A stretch of DNA of 17,030 nt from an uncultured Christensenella sp. (GTDB taxonomy: Bacteria > Bacillota > Clostridia > Christensenellales > Borkfalkiaceae): NCBI GenBank assembly GCA_910579705.1, contig CAJTUI010000020.1, forward strand, positions 1 through 17,030, read 5' to 3'. Position 1 is the first letter of the stretch, and the number at the start of each line of letters is the position of its first letter. Below, piece after piece: positions 1 to 8,504 of this stretch. A program made the position numbers and the translations under genes. The notes beneath the pieces were generated by a model. That model ran no database searches and was not told the DNA's origin. It saw only the letters and a program-made list of their open reading frames with translations.

Positions 1-380
1 TTCCCTATCTCTTCGGCTTGCCAGCCGCCCACGTCCTCGAACTTAGTGTTGCGCCATATTTCGAGCACCGTTCCGTCTTCCTTCTCAAGCGTGACATAGC
101 AATCTTTATTGCCTGCCGCTCCCAGCATAAACGTAATTTTGTTCTGCCCGCCGACCTTGAAAAGCGAAGACTTCAAAATCCCTTTGCCACCCTCTTTTCC
201 GTCGCCCGAAAAATACTTTCCGTCGTTAAACATAGGGAACTGTTGCTCCCAGAACGTGGACTTATCCGTGATTGCGCCGATATTTCCGTCCAACATCCAA
301 CCTTCGAGGTCGTTATCGAAGTTGCCGTTTTCTACTCTGTACGCGCCTGTATCTTTTATCTTTAAAGTATAGGTGTATTC
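1..380 (-). repeat. Direct repeat copy B (binding-like module, cut by window edge)
   Basis: This segment matches 1312-1691 at a constant offset of 1311 bp (exactly 437 codons), so the reading frame is kept. Bases 1-77 are identical to 1312-1388. A second identical run of about 50 bases covers the WEQ/NIGAITDKSTF part of the module. The remaining differences are mostly at codon third positions. Identity falls off above about position 380, although the protein upstream remains recognisably homologous. Confidence 0.9.
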
Positions 381-2621
381 GAGCTCGCCTTCCCCGCCGC
401 TCAACGCGTAGGCAATATGAACGCTGTAAACGATTACAGTATCCGTTTCGGTATAACTGCCGTAAGTAAACGTGCAAGTCGTTCCGTCCAGAGTCACGGG
501 CGAGCCGTCACAGGTTACCGTATATTCCAGCTCCACGCCGTAGTCAGTAACGTTGTCCGCAAAATCGAGCGTTACGTCCGTTTTGTTTTCTTCCGAATAC
601 AGGTCGATATTTCTTACAATCGCCTCTTCCTTCAATTCGGGCGCCTTTTCGCTTATGACGGTTACGGTCAGGGTAACGGTAAGCTTAACCTCGCCCTTAT
701 ACGCGACGGCAATCGCAACCTGCGTTTCACCCTCCGCACTGCCCGCGGTGACGGTAAATTTACCCTCCGCAATTTCGCTCAAAGTAACATTTTCGTCCGC
801 CGCAGTCGCCGTATAGGTCAGGCCGCTCAGCCCCTTGCCGTCGATATAGTCGGAAATAATTATCTCTTTATGCTTGCCCGTGATTAAGGTTATCTCTTTT
901 TCCGCGCCCGCCTTTTCTTCGGGAGTGCGCGCGGCAAGTTCGCCGTACGCCGCGTCTATCGCCGCCTTTGCCGCGTCAACCTCTTGCTGAGTAACCGCTA
1001 ACTTTTCAAGCACGGCCCGCGCCGCCGCTATGCTCTGCGTATATGCCGCAAAGCTCTCTTCGGTGTAATCGCCCTGCTCGGTTATAGCTCCGTCCACGGC
1101 TTCTTTCAACTCCGTCTTATCCGCAAGCTCGTTAACCGCCGCAACGCCCGCGGGAACTTCCTCCGCCGTTGCGTAATACGTTACAAGCTTGTCGAAGTTG
1201 AAGAAAGCGAAATCTTTTTCCGCGTTGTCGTTCAATACCACTCGCACGGTTTCGCCCGCATACGCCGACAAATCCGCAACGTACGTTACAAGGTTGCACG
1301 CAAACTGCGTTTTCCCTATCTCTTCGGCTTGCCAGCCGCCCACGTCCTCGAACTTAGTGTTGCGCCATATTTCGAGCACCGTTCCGTCCTCTCTTTCAAG
1401 GGTTATATAGCAATCCTTGTTGCCTGCCGCGCCCAGCATAAACGTAATTTTGTTCTGCCCGCCGACCTTGAAAAGCGAGGACTTCAAAGTTCCCTTGCCC
1501 GACTCTCTGCCGTCGCCGCTAAAGTATTTACCGTCGTTAAACATAGGAAACTCTTGCTCCCAGAACGTGGACTTATCCGTGATTGCGCCGATATTTCCGT
1601 CCACCGTCCAGCCTTCGAGGTCGTTGTCGAAGTTGCCGTTTTCTACCCTGTACGCGCTTGTATCTTTTATCTTCAAAGTATAAGTATATTCAAGCGCGCC
1701 GTCCTCGCCGTCTATATTATAAGCTATTTCAACCGAATAGACAACCGTTGTCGCCGTTTCGTCGTACGTTTCGTAAACAAAGTTATATGTACTGCCCGTC
1801 AGCGTTACGGCCTCTTCGCCCTTCCTGACGGTAAAGCCCAGTTCTACGTTGTCGGGGTTTTCTACGTTCTCCGCAAAATCGATAGTTAGCGAGCTTTCGT
1901 TTTCGCCGTAAATATCCTTTTCGACTACGACCGCGCTTTCTTTAAGCACGGGCGCGGAGATTTCTTCGGGCTCTCTCGTATCGGTAACGGTTACGGTAAC
2001 TTTAAACTCCACCGTCTTTTCGCCCGTAAACGAACCCGCGCTATCGGTATATTTGGCAACGATAATAAGCGTTTTTTGCGTTGCGGAATCGTATGCCGCA
2101 GTAAGCTTGTCGCCGTTAATCATAACGTACGCGTCCGCCGCCTTTAAAGCGTAAGAATAGCGATACGTTGCCTCGCCGCTTTCGGGCGCAAGCGTAATCT
2201 GCTCCGACTGTTTATCCTTTAAATCGTACGCAAGCGTTCTGTCCTTAAATACCGGCGCAGGCTTGGGCTGCTCGGGTTTTTTGTTTACCGTTACCGCAAA
2301 CTTAACCTGCACCGCGTCCGCAGACGCGGTTATTTCCGCGCTGCCCGCCGCTACCGCCGTAACCGTAGCCGTGTTTCCTTCGACGGAAACGGTTGCAACC
2401 GAGCCGTCCGACGACTCCGCCGCGTAAGCATATTCCGTCCCCTCGATTGAAATATACTCCGACAAGTCTATGCTTTGGGTTTCGCCCGCGGTTATCGTCA
2501 ACGCGACGCCGTCTTTAAGCAATTCGGGCTTTTTCTCGCCGTTGCGGTCTTTACAGCCCGCGCATACCGCAATTACGCAGGATAGTGCCGCCACAATTAA
2601 AGACGCTAAAAATTTTTTCAT
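1..2621 (-). CDS. Large surface lipoprotein with Ig-like, FIVAR and binding-like modules (3' end outside window)
   Basis: Partial gene: 873 codons are visible and the frame is still open at the left edge. The N-terminus is a lipoprotein signal: MKKF, a hydrophobic stretch, then VCAGC with C23 as probable lipidated cysteine, followed by KDRNGEKK. Domains in order: a Big_2-like bacterial Ig domain (about 35-105), further beta-rich Ig-like segments (about 110-320), a carbohydrate-binding-like module opening VENGNFDNDLEGW (about 326-495), a FIVAR-type helical segment (about 505-567; YTEESFAAY, AVTQQEVDAAKAAIDAAY), then the Ig-like segments and the binding-like module again (module from about 763, cut by the edge). 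Two in-frame ATGs occur, at 2624 and 2621. AGGAG (2628-2632) is 3 nt from the first and 6 nt from the second, so 2621 is preferred. It lies 15 bases after the preceding lipoprotein gene. No catalytic domain is visible, so a surface fructan-binding role is inferred from its neighbours; an enzyme domain or cell-wall anchor could lie beyond the window. Confidence 0.85.
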   Translation of the reverse strand, partial: MKKFLASLIVAALSCVIAVCAGCKDRNGEKKPELLKDGVALTITAGETQSIDLSEYISIEGTEYAYAAESSDGSVATVSVEGNTATVTAVAAGSAEITASADAVQVKFAVTVNKKPEQPKPAPVFKDRTLAYDLKDKQSEQITLAPESGEATYRYSYALKAADAYVMINGDKLTAAYDSATQKTLIIVAKYTDSAGSFTGEKTVEFKVTVTVTDTREPEEISAPVLKESAVVVEKDIYGENESSLTIDFAENVENPDNVELGFTVRKGEEAVTLTGSTYNFVYETYDETATTVVYSVEIAYNIDGEDGALEYTYTLKIKDTSAYRVENGNFDNDLEGWTVDGNIGAITDKSTFWEQEFPMFNDGKYFSGDGRESGKGTLKSSLFKVGGQNKITFMLGAAGNKDCYITLEREDGTVLEIWRNTKFEDVGGWQAEEIGKTQFACNLVTYVADLSAYAGETVRVVLNDNAEKDFAFFNFDKLVTYYATAEEVPAGVAAVNELADKTELKEAVDGAITEQGDYTEESFAAYTQSIAAARAVLEKLAVTQQEVDAAKAAIDAAYGELAARTPEEKAGAEKEITLITGKHKEIIISDYIDGKGLSGLTYTATAADENVTLSEIAEGKFTVTAGSAEGETQVAIAVAYKGEVKLTVTLTVTVISEKAPELKEEAIVRNIDLYSEENKTDVTLDFADNVTDYGVELEYTVTCDGSPVTLDGTTCTFTYGSYTETDTVIVYSVHIAYALSGGEGELEYTYTLKIKDTGAYRVENGNFDNDLEGWMLDGNIGAITDKSTFWEQQFPMFNDGKYFSGDGKEGGKGILKSSLFKVGGQNKITFMLGAAGNKDCYVTLEKEDGTVLEIWRNTKFEDVGGWQAEEIG
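1312..1691 (-). repeat. Direct repeat copy A (binding-like module)
   Basis: Partner of the repeat at 1-380. It encodes the module opening VENGNFDNDLEGW (V at residue 326 of the lipoprotein) through VGGWQAEEIGK. The preceding sequence LEYTYTLKIKDT is also shared by both copies. The copies sit within a larger duplicated unit of Ig-like domains, binding-like module and, at least once, a FIVAR segment. Confidence 0.9.
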
Positions 2622-2627
2622 CATTTT

Positions 2628-2632
2628 CTCCT
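2628..2632 (-). promoter_or_regulatory. Ribosome binding site AGGAG of the leftmost lipoprotein gene
   Basis: AGGAG reads on the minus strand in the short gap after the TAA stop (2637-2639) of the four-module lipoprotein. It precedes a tandem ATGATG. The 6-nt spacing to the second ATG (2621) favours that start over the first (2624, 3 nt). Confidence 0.7.
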
Positions 2633-2636
2633 TATT

Positions 2637-5063
2637 TTATTTTAAATTCCGCGCCGTAACCGCCGCTTCGGCAATTTCGGCAACATTTTCATAATAAGTG
2701 ATAAAGCTGTCCGCAAACAGAAGGCCCCAGTCCTTGACCGCATTATCCACAATGCGGATGACAAGCTCGTCGCCTAAATACTCAGACAAGTCGGCCTTAT
2801 ACTGAACCATATTCGCAAGGCAACTGCCCTTCAAATCGTTCATTCCGATTCCGTTGTCCTTGAATTCGGTGTTGCCGAACCTTGCCACGACCTCGCCCCT
2901 CGTCTTGTCGTATATCTCGATATGGCACAGCGCCGTGTCCCGTCCGCCGCCGAGTTTGAAGGTTATCCAGCCCGAACCGCCGAGGACGAAACTGCCGCTC
3001 TCCAAAACGCCCGTCGCGCTCTCTTCGCCGGCCCAGCCGCTGAAAAAGTACTCGCCGTCTTTATTGAACGGAAGCTGCTCGTTCCACCATACCGTTTCTC
3101 CCGATATTCCGCCGATATTGCCCGTCTTCTTCCAGCCGAACAAATCGCCCGTTTCGAAGTCGCCGTTATCCACCTGATAGATATTGTCCTTGCCGAGATA
3201 GTCCAGCTCTAAAAGATTGTTTGCGGGTTTCGCCTTTGCGGGAACGGACTTTTCGTCCGCATAGTAAGTGACGAAGCTGTCCGCAACAAGCAGTCCCCAG
3301 TCTTCCGTGGCGTTGTCCGTAAGCCTCAGCTTTACTTTTTTACCTATAAATTCCGATAAATCCGCCTTGTACAAGTTCATCGTACCGTCGTTAAACAGAC
3401 TGTTGCCGTAGCGCGCAAGCTCCGTTTCCGTCTCCGCGTCTATGACCGACAGATAGCAAAGCGATAAATCTTTGCCGCCGCCGAGAAGATAGGTTATCAA
3501 ACCCGAGCCGCCGACTTCAAACGCCGAACTTGTCAGAGTGCCCGTATTGCCCTCCAACTTCCGGCCGTCGTGCTCGAACCCGGTGAAGAGGTGTCTGCCC
3601 TTATTGTTGTACGGTTTGTCAAGCCAGTAGCTCTCCGCGACTACCCTGCCGATATCGCCCACGCACTCCCAGCCGGTCAAATCGCCCGTTTCGAACCCGC
3701 CGTTTGCGACCTGATACTTACTGTCGGGCATAACGTCCGTATCGTTGTCCACAACCGCAAGATACGCCTCGCTGTCAAACCACGCGGGCTTTTTCTCCCA
3801 GTGGGTTTTTACGCTGTCCAGAACTATGCACCCCAGCTCGTCTGCGGAGTCGTTTTTGTCCACGACCTCTATATACATCGTGCGGCCCAGATATTCGGAA
3901 AAGTCGGCGTAATACTGAACCATATTCAAAAGCCGCATTCCGTTTGCAACGTACGGGAACTGGAAATTCCAGTATTTGAAGTTGGAAAACCTCGCCGCCT
4001 CGAAGTCTTTGCCGTCCGTCTTAATCATAAACCTGAGATAGGTCTTGCCGTTGTCCGAGCAGCCGCCCAGCTTCCAGCTTATATATCCCGAACCGCCCAC
4101 GACGAACTCGGAGGAGCGCATAACGCCCGTCGCCGCGGGGCGGTATTTTCCGTAATGGTAATTGCCGTCGCGCGAGTAAGTGATGTTCTCGTTCCACCAA
4201 ACGCTTTCGGCGTTTACTCCGTCGTTGGAGAACGCGTCCCCCTCGACAATCTCCCAGCCCGCAAGCGAGCCCGTTTCGAACCCGCCGTTCTTAATCTCGT
4301 ACTGTGACGGGCTTTCGGCGTCCTCGACGTAGTCGCGGGTTTTCGTAAAGAACGCACCCTCCTGCTGCGGCTCCGCATATTCGCCGACGCGTATGTCGTC
4401 CACGCTTAAATAGCCGTAATAATAGCTTTCGTCGTTATCGACTATGCGTATATATACCCGTTCGCCCGCATATGCGGACAAGTCGAGAGTATATTCGCTG
4501 AAATTGTCCGTGTTGTAGACGCCCGCCGCGTACTTATCGGGATTGACGTAGTCCTCGGTATGCTCGATAAAATACTCGTTTGTCTGTCTTGCGAGCAATC
4601 TGTCGTCCGAGGCGCGGTATACGCCGACATAGCACAGTTTTTCCCTGCTTTTCAACGGCGCGTTTTCGCCCTTGCCCACGGTAAGCGCGCCGCCCGCAAG
4701 TTTCATACTGATAATTCCGTCCTCGGGCAAAACGAACTCCGTAGAGCGTATCGCCCCCGTGCGCGCGCCCGAATAAGTTCCGTTAAATCCCCTTCCGCTC
4801 AGATACCAGTTGCCCGTTGCGTTGACGGAAAGACGGTTATGGTTCGCGTCGTTTTCATATGTGAAAGTTTTGTCGGACATAACGCAGTCGTCGTCGAACG
4901 CGTTGCCGTACTCCACCTTCCAGCCGCTTAAATCCGCGCTTTCGAAACCGCCGTTTACGGGCGCGGCCGGATTGTAAACAGTATCGCTTTTAGCGCAGGC
5001 AGCGCCGCCTATCGCCGCGCCCGCGCAGAGAACGCCCAGAAGAGCAATCAATGTTTTACGCAT
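2637..5063 (-). CDS. Secreted lipoprotein with four tandem carbohydrate-binding-like modules
   Basis: 808 residues from the ATG at 5063. A GTG two codons upstream (5069) would sit only 1 nt from the AGGTG Shine-Dalgarno, so the ATG at 7 nt is preferred. The signal region MRKTLIALLGVLCAGAAIGGAAC suggests a lipoprotein with C23 lipidated; the -3 Gly makes the lipobox imperfect, and cleavage by signal peptidase I is an alternative. Four copies of one module follow, each opening NGGFE or NGDFE plus (T/S)G/A-D/S-L-x-GW, at residues 37, 259, 454 and 633. Shared marks later in each are GS/GG followed by a LGG(G/C) strand, an ADLSEY-type turn, DNA/DND or DKND, and TYY or similar near the end. The pattern resembles galactose-binding-like beta-sandwich CBMs (CBM4/9 style). 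No catalytic motif or C-terminal anchor is seen. Lying directly downstream of a GH32 gene (13-base gap), it probably tethers fructan at the cell surface. The exact ligand is not provable from sequence. Confidence 0.9.
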   Translation of the reverse strand: MRKTLIALLGVLCAGAAIGGAACAKSDTVYNPAAPVNGGFESADLSGWKVEYGNAFDDDCVMSDKTFTYENDANHNRLSVNATGNWYLSGRGFNGTYSGARTGAIRSTEFVLPEDGIISMKLAGGALTVGKGENAPLKSREKLCYVGVYRASDDRLLARQTNEYFIEHTEDYVNPDKYAAGVYNTDNFSEYTLDLSAYAGERVYIRIVDNDESYYYGYLSVDDIRVGEYAEPQQEGAFFTKTRDYVEDAESPSQYEIKNGGFETGSLAGWEIVEGDAFSNDGVNAESVWWNENITYSRDGNYHYGKYRPAATGVMRSSEFVVGGSGYISWKLGGCSDNGKTYLRFMIKTDGKDFEAARFSNFKYWNFQFPYVANGMRLLNMVQYYADFSEYLGRTMYIEVVDKNDSADELGCIVLDSVKTHWEKKPAWFDSEAYLAVVDNDTDVMPDSKYQVANGGFETGDLTGWECVGDIGRVVAESYWLDKPYNNKGRHLFTGFEHDGRKLEGNTGTLTSSAFEVGGSGLITYLLGGGKDLSLCYLSVIDAETETELARYGNSLFNDGTMNLYKADLSEFIGKKVKLRLTDNATEDWGLLVADSFVTYYADEKSVPAKAKPANNLLELDYLGKDNIYQVDNGDFETGDLFGWKKTGNIGGISGETVWWNEQLPFNKDGEYFFSGWAGEESATGVLESGSFVLGGSGWITFKLGGGRDTALCHIEIYDKTRGEVVARFGNTEFKDNGIGMNDLKGSCLANMVQYKADLSEYLGDELVIRIVDNAVKDWGLLFADSFITYYENVAEIAEAAVTARNLK
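2690..4955 (-). repeat. Four-fold protein-level tandem repeat of the NGGFE module
   Basis: Module starts (the N of NGGFE/NGDFE) map to 4955, 4289, 3704 and 3167, giving periods of about 222, 195 and 179 codons. The repeat is clear at protein level but diverged at DNA level, unlike the near-identical DNA repeat in the next gene. The fourth copy is closest in wording to the modules of the leftmost lipoprotein (NIGGISGETVWWNEQ against NIGAITDKSTFWEQE). Confidence 0.8.
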
Positions 5064-5070
5064 ATTCACT

Positions 5071-5075
5071 CACCT
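5071..5075 (-). promoter_or_regulatory. Ribosome binding site AGGTG deciding the start at 5063
   Basis: The minus strand reads GAGAGGTGAGTGAATATG. AGGTG is 7 nt from ATG 5063 but only 1 nt from GTG 5069, so the ATG is the likely start. The site lies immediately after the TGA stop (5077-5079) of the GH32 gene, consistent with translational coupling. Confidence 0.6.
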
Positions 5076-5076
5076 C

Positions 5077-7569
5077 TCAATTCCCCAGATTGCCCGTATT
5101 TCCGTAATAGGGCGGCGTGACCGTTTCGGAATACGCGCTTCCCATTCTGTAAATTTCAAGCGACTGGAAGCGTATCCCCGAATTGTCGTCGATTATTCTC
5201 AGATAATCGGAATCGCCGTACTTAGGATAAATTCTCGTCGTAAAACTCATTACGCCGTTGACGTAAACTTCCAGCATAGAACGGTCTAAAAGGATTATCA
5301 CGCTGTATTCTCTTGAAACGTTCTCCCAGTTATGGCTGGGCTGTTTGGAAACGTAGTCCAACAGCGAAGATTTGTTTCTTTCTATATACACTCCCGTATC
5401 GGTAAAGTTGATATCCGTGCGCTCCGTCATCAAATCCACGGTGTTGGGGTTGTAACGTACGCTTATTCCGCCCGCATATTTTTCCGCCGTCGGGGCTAGC
5501 GTGAATTTCGCCCTGATTTCCAGTAAATCCCCCCTTATCGAGGAAATTTCCGAATTTATTTCGTTTGCGGTTTTACCTTCGCCCTCGTAGCCGTAAAGCT
5601 TTTCCTGCCTTACGCTCTGCAACTCTTTAATGGGTTCGCGGATTACTTCGTTTCCGTCGTCGGATAGCCATAGTTCGAGGGGAATAGCAAAGTTATGCGC
5701 CCAGCCCGCGTTCTCGTTCTGCGCCGTGCCCGCGTCCTTGCCCTGTGCAATGGCGTAAATCACAGTTCTTCCCTGCTCGTATCTTGTCTTTCCGCCCGCA
5801 ATATCCTCGTCGGTAAGAAAACAGAAACCGTTCTGGCCCGTATATACGCCGCGGCCCATATCGAAAAGACGGGGCTTGTGGTCGTCGGGAATGAAACGGC
5901 AGGTATTTTTATCGAACGTGCCTATCCAGTAGTAACATTCGACGGTGTAGCCGTCCACCGTGTACTGCGGACAGTCAAAGAGAATATATTTCGTCTGCGA
6001 ACCGTCTTTCTTGCTTATCGGCAGCATTACGACGCATTCCCAGTGCGCGCCCTGCTCGGGATAGGCATTATAGTCGCATTCGTAGAGATACCCTCTCGAC
6101 TCCCATTCGCGCATATCGGTAGAAGTGTAAACGTTCGCCGAGCCGCCCCTGCCGGGGATTGACGTGGAAACCATCATATAGTAAACACCGTCGTCATACC
6201 ACACGAACGGGTCGCGGAACTGGTCTCGCTCTCCCTGAGAATCGTCGTTCGGCTGTGTGATTACCACTTTGTCCTCCACCACCCAGTCCACAAGATAGGG
6301 GTCGTCGGGGTCGGCCGCGTGCGCGAACGCCACGTTCTGCCCGCTCCAACTGCTGGTATTGGTACCCGCGGTAATCGCAAGCCAGGGCGTTCCGTCGGGA
6401 CCGATGCAGGCGCCGCCCGTCCACACGCCCTCGGGACAGATGCCCGCCGTAGGGACGACCGCGTCCTTGACGTATTCCCAGTGAATCATATCGTCGCTGA
6501 CGATATGCGCCCAGCGTATCTGCGACCAATACGGCCCCGAAGGATTGTGCTGATAAAACACGTGATATTTACCCTTGTAATAGAAGGGCGAATGCGGTTC
6601 GTTCATCCAGACTGCGGGGGGAATGCCGTGGTATTGCGGCCTGTATCTGTCGCCCTCGTAAACCGAACTGTCGAGGGCAATATCCTTCCAGTCGAGCGCG
6701 GGGTGGCCGCCGTCCGAATCGGTGTCGGCGTAAACTTCGCGTATTTCCTTGGGGGACAGCGAGAAGTTGTAGATTTTAACTTCGTCCAAAAGCCCCGAAA
6801 CAAGCTGACGGTCGATACCGAACTCGGTAACGGGGTTGACGAACTTGCCGATATAAAGAGGGTCCTCGGAACCGATTATGCGCGTTTCCACAAGCTCGGG
6901 AATGAACGCCTCGTACGAAGGTGTGCCGTTGTAGAAGAGCCCGATATAGCCCGTTTTACCGTCAAAGCTGACGGCAAGGTGCGACCACTCGTACAGCGGT
7001 AAAGCGTTAATCGGGTCGTAGAACGCCAGCACATAGTCCTCGTCCGTTTCCGCGTTGTGCAGCGCAAGCTGTATCCCCCAGAGGCCGAGCCTGCCGTATC
7101 CGAGCACGAACCCTTCGCCCGCCTCCACGTTGCCTTTGTTTAAAACGGAAGTTAGGCGCGGATTGCCAGCCGCGTCGGATGAGTCGCCGTAGTTCGGGAG
7201 ATTTTCAAACACGCGCGGCGCAACCCAGACGGAGAGCGTAACCGCCGACGCGGGGACGACGAAATCCCTGTTGGTTATGCTGTTGGAAAAGCCGTCCATA
7301 TACAGCGCTTTTCCTTTTACGCCCGTCTTTCTCAAAGGGTCGTTCGGCTCTTTGAAAAGGTTATCCGCGTTGTCTTCGTTAAACACGTAATTTATCTTGT
7401 AGTCTGTTCCGCTGACGGACTCCTTAGTAGTATTTCCCGTGGTTTCGTCAAACGAATAAGAGAGCACGGGCTTGCCGTTTTTGTCGTCTTCTTTCTTGCC
7501 GCACGCGGAAAGGCCTGCCGTACAGAGGCACAGCGCCGTTATCAGGGCAATACATTTTTTCAGTTTCAT
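5077..7569 (-). CDS. LamG + GH32 family fructan hydrolase, lipoprotein, with Glu in the nucleophile position
   Basis: 830 residues. The lipoprotein signal ends LSAC (C23), followed by a charged linker. Residues about 34-281 form a LamG/concanavalin-like jelly roll (ALYMDGFSNSI, VTLSVWV, EWSHLAVSFDG, LLDEVKIYNFSLS). The GH32 five-bladed propeller covers about 305-650: WMNEPHS at 321-327, QFRDP with D453 as transition-state stabiliser, and WECV with E511 as acid/base. A C-terminal GH32 beta-sandwich follows (about 660-815; ILLDRSMLEVYVNGV). Family members hydrolyse beta-fructosidic bonds in levan, inulin or sucrose. The odd point is E324 where the family nucleophile is Asp (WMNDPNG), with H326 in place of the usual Asn; other motifs are intact. 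It begins 7 bases after the second permease gene, with GAGG about 5 nt before the ATG. Extracellular, membrane-tethered action on fructan is inferred. Family membership is firm; activity and linkage are not. Confidence 0.93.
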   Translation of the reverse strand: MKLKKCIALITALCLCTAGLSACGKKEDDKNGKPVLSYSFDETTGNTTKESVSGTDYKINYVFNEDNADNLFKEPNDPLRKTGVKGKALYMDGFSNSITNRDFVVPASAVTLSVWVAPRVFENLPNYGDSSDAAGNPRLTSVLNKGNVEAGEGFVLGYGRLGLWGIQLALHNAETDEDYVLAFYDPINALPLYEWSHLAVSFDGKTGYIGLFYNGTPSYEAFIPELVETRIIGSEDPLYIGKFVNPVTEFGIDRQLVSGLLDEVKIYNFSLSPKEIREVYADTDSDGGHPALDWKDIALDSSVYEGDRYRPQYHGIPPAVWMNEPHSPFYYKGKYHVFYQHNPSGPYWSQIRWAHIVSDDMIHWEYVKDAVVPTAGICPEGVWTGGACIGPDGTPWLAITAGTNTSSWSGQNVAFAHAADPDDPYLVDWVVEDKVVITQPNDDSQGERDQFRDPFVWYDDGVYYMMVSTSIPGRGGSANVYTSTDMREWESRGYLYECDYNAYPEQGAHWECVVMLPISKKDGSQTKYILFDCPQYTVDGYTVECYYWIGTFDKNTCRFIPDDHKPRLFDMGRGVYTGQNGFCFLTDEDIAGGKTRYEQGRTVIYAIAQGKDAGTAQNENAGWAHNFAIPLELWLSDDGNEVIREPIKELQSVRQEKLYGYEGEGKTANEINSEISSIRGDLLEIRAKFTLAPTAEKYAGGISVRYNPNTVDLMTERTDINFTDTGVYIERNKSSLLDYVSKQPSHNWENVSREYSVIILLDRSMLEVYVNGVMSFTTRIYPKYGDSDYLRIIDDNSGIRFQSLEIYRMGSAYSETVTPPYYGNTGNLGN

Positions 7570-7576
7570 AAAGACC

Positions 7577-8503
7577 TCACATTTTGAGTCCGGCGGAACC
7601 GAACCCCTGAACTATATACTTCTGCGCCGCAACGTAAATAACAAATATGGGAATGCTTGTTATTACCAGCGAAGCCATAATCTCGCCCGTGGTGATACCT
7701 TCCATACTCTGTATCGTGGTAAGCGCGGCCTGAATGGGCATCAGCGGCCACTCGCCCTCGCTTGCCTGAGGCAGAATCATAGACGGCCAGAGATAGTCGT
7801 TCCATACGCCTATAAAGCAGAACACCGCAACGGTTGCGACGATGGGCTTTGACAGAGGAAGTATGACTTTGAAGAAAATCCCAAGCGTGCTCGCCCCATC
7901 CATACGCGCGGCCTCCTCGTATTCTTTGGGGATACTCTGGAAGAACTGCATAAACAGAAAGATGTTGAATATGCTTATCGACGCGGGAAGTATTATTCCG
8001 AGTATCGACGCGGTCTGTTTCAGGCCGAGCATTATCTTGACTATCGAGTACAGCGGGATTATGGAAGTTTCCACGGGAACGATAATCAGAAAAATTATCA
8101 ATGCGGAAAACAGCCTTTTACCGGGGAAGTTCATTTTAGCCATAACGTAACCCGCCAGACCGTTTATGAGTACGTTGAGGACGATTACTATCACCGCGTA
8201 CAGAAAGCTGTTTAACGCGTATTTCCAGATACCGTAATTGGTTAAAACGCTCCCGTAATTATCGAACATTGTGCCGAGATGCGCGAAATCGGGCAGAAAC
8301 ATCGCAAGACTGCCCGCGCCCGCCGCATAGGCGGACTCGCTCTTCGTCGAGGTTGCAAGCATATATATAATAGGAAAGAGAAACAGCAGAGAAAGAACTA
8401 TTCCGCACAGGTAGTAAATTACTTCCTTGGTAATCCTTTTCCCCGTCATACGGCTGTTTAAAGCAACTTCCCTTCCGTCTACCGTAAACGTCTTATTTCT
8501 CAT
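7577..8503 (-). CDS. Sugar ABC transporter permease, MalG type
   Basis: 308 residues from the ATG at 8503. An ATG seven codons upstream (8524) lies inside the preceding gene and lacks a good Shine-Dalgarno, while AGGGAG sits 7 nt before 8503. About six membrane helices are visible, the first near VLSLLFLFPIIYMLAT. The cytoplasmic EAA loop reads EYEEAARMDGAS...G...ILPLSKP, which contacts the ATPase. The C-terminus QGFGSAGLKM is typical of carbohydrate ABC permeases (CUT1 family). It follows the first permease with a single base between stop and start, so the two are surely co-translated. It forms the transmembrane channel together with that protein. No ATPase gene adjoins. Confidence 0.95.
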   Translation of the reverse strand: MRNKTFTVDGREVALNSRMTGKRITKEVIYYLCGIVLSLLFLFPIIYMLATSTKSESAYAAGAGSLAMFLPDFAHLGTMFDNYGSVLTNYGIWKYALNSFLYAVIVIVLNVLINGLAGYVMAKMNFPGKRLFSALIIFLIIVPVETSIIPLYSIVKIMLGLKQTASILGIILPASISIFNIFLFMQFFQSIPKEYEEAARMDGASTLGIFFKVILPLSKPIVATVAVFCFIGVWNDYLWPSMILPQASEGEWPLMPIQAALTTIQSMEGITTGEIMASLVITSIPIFVIYVAAQKYIVQGFGSAGLKM

Positions 8504-8504
8504 A

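Noticed and set aside
1..1691. CRISPR array or mobile-element direct repeats
   Set aside because: The repeat is long, in frame, and encodes the same protein module twice. There are no short spaced repeats, terminal inverted repeats or transposase genes in the window.
3570..4307. Plus-strand open frame of 245 codons
   Set aside because: It lies antisense to the four-module lipoprotein, whose repeats and motifs are clear. Its translation shows no family resemblance, and the frame is open because the opposite strand is GC-rich at codon third positions.
6319..7002. Plus-strand open frame of 227 codons
   Set aside because: Antisense to the LamG/GH32 gene across conserved catalytic motifs. Arg/Val-rich, low-information translation and no recognisable domain.
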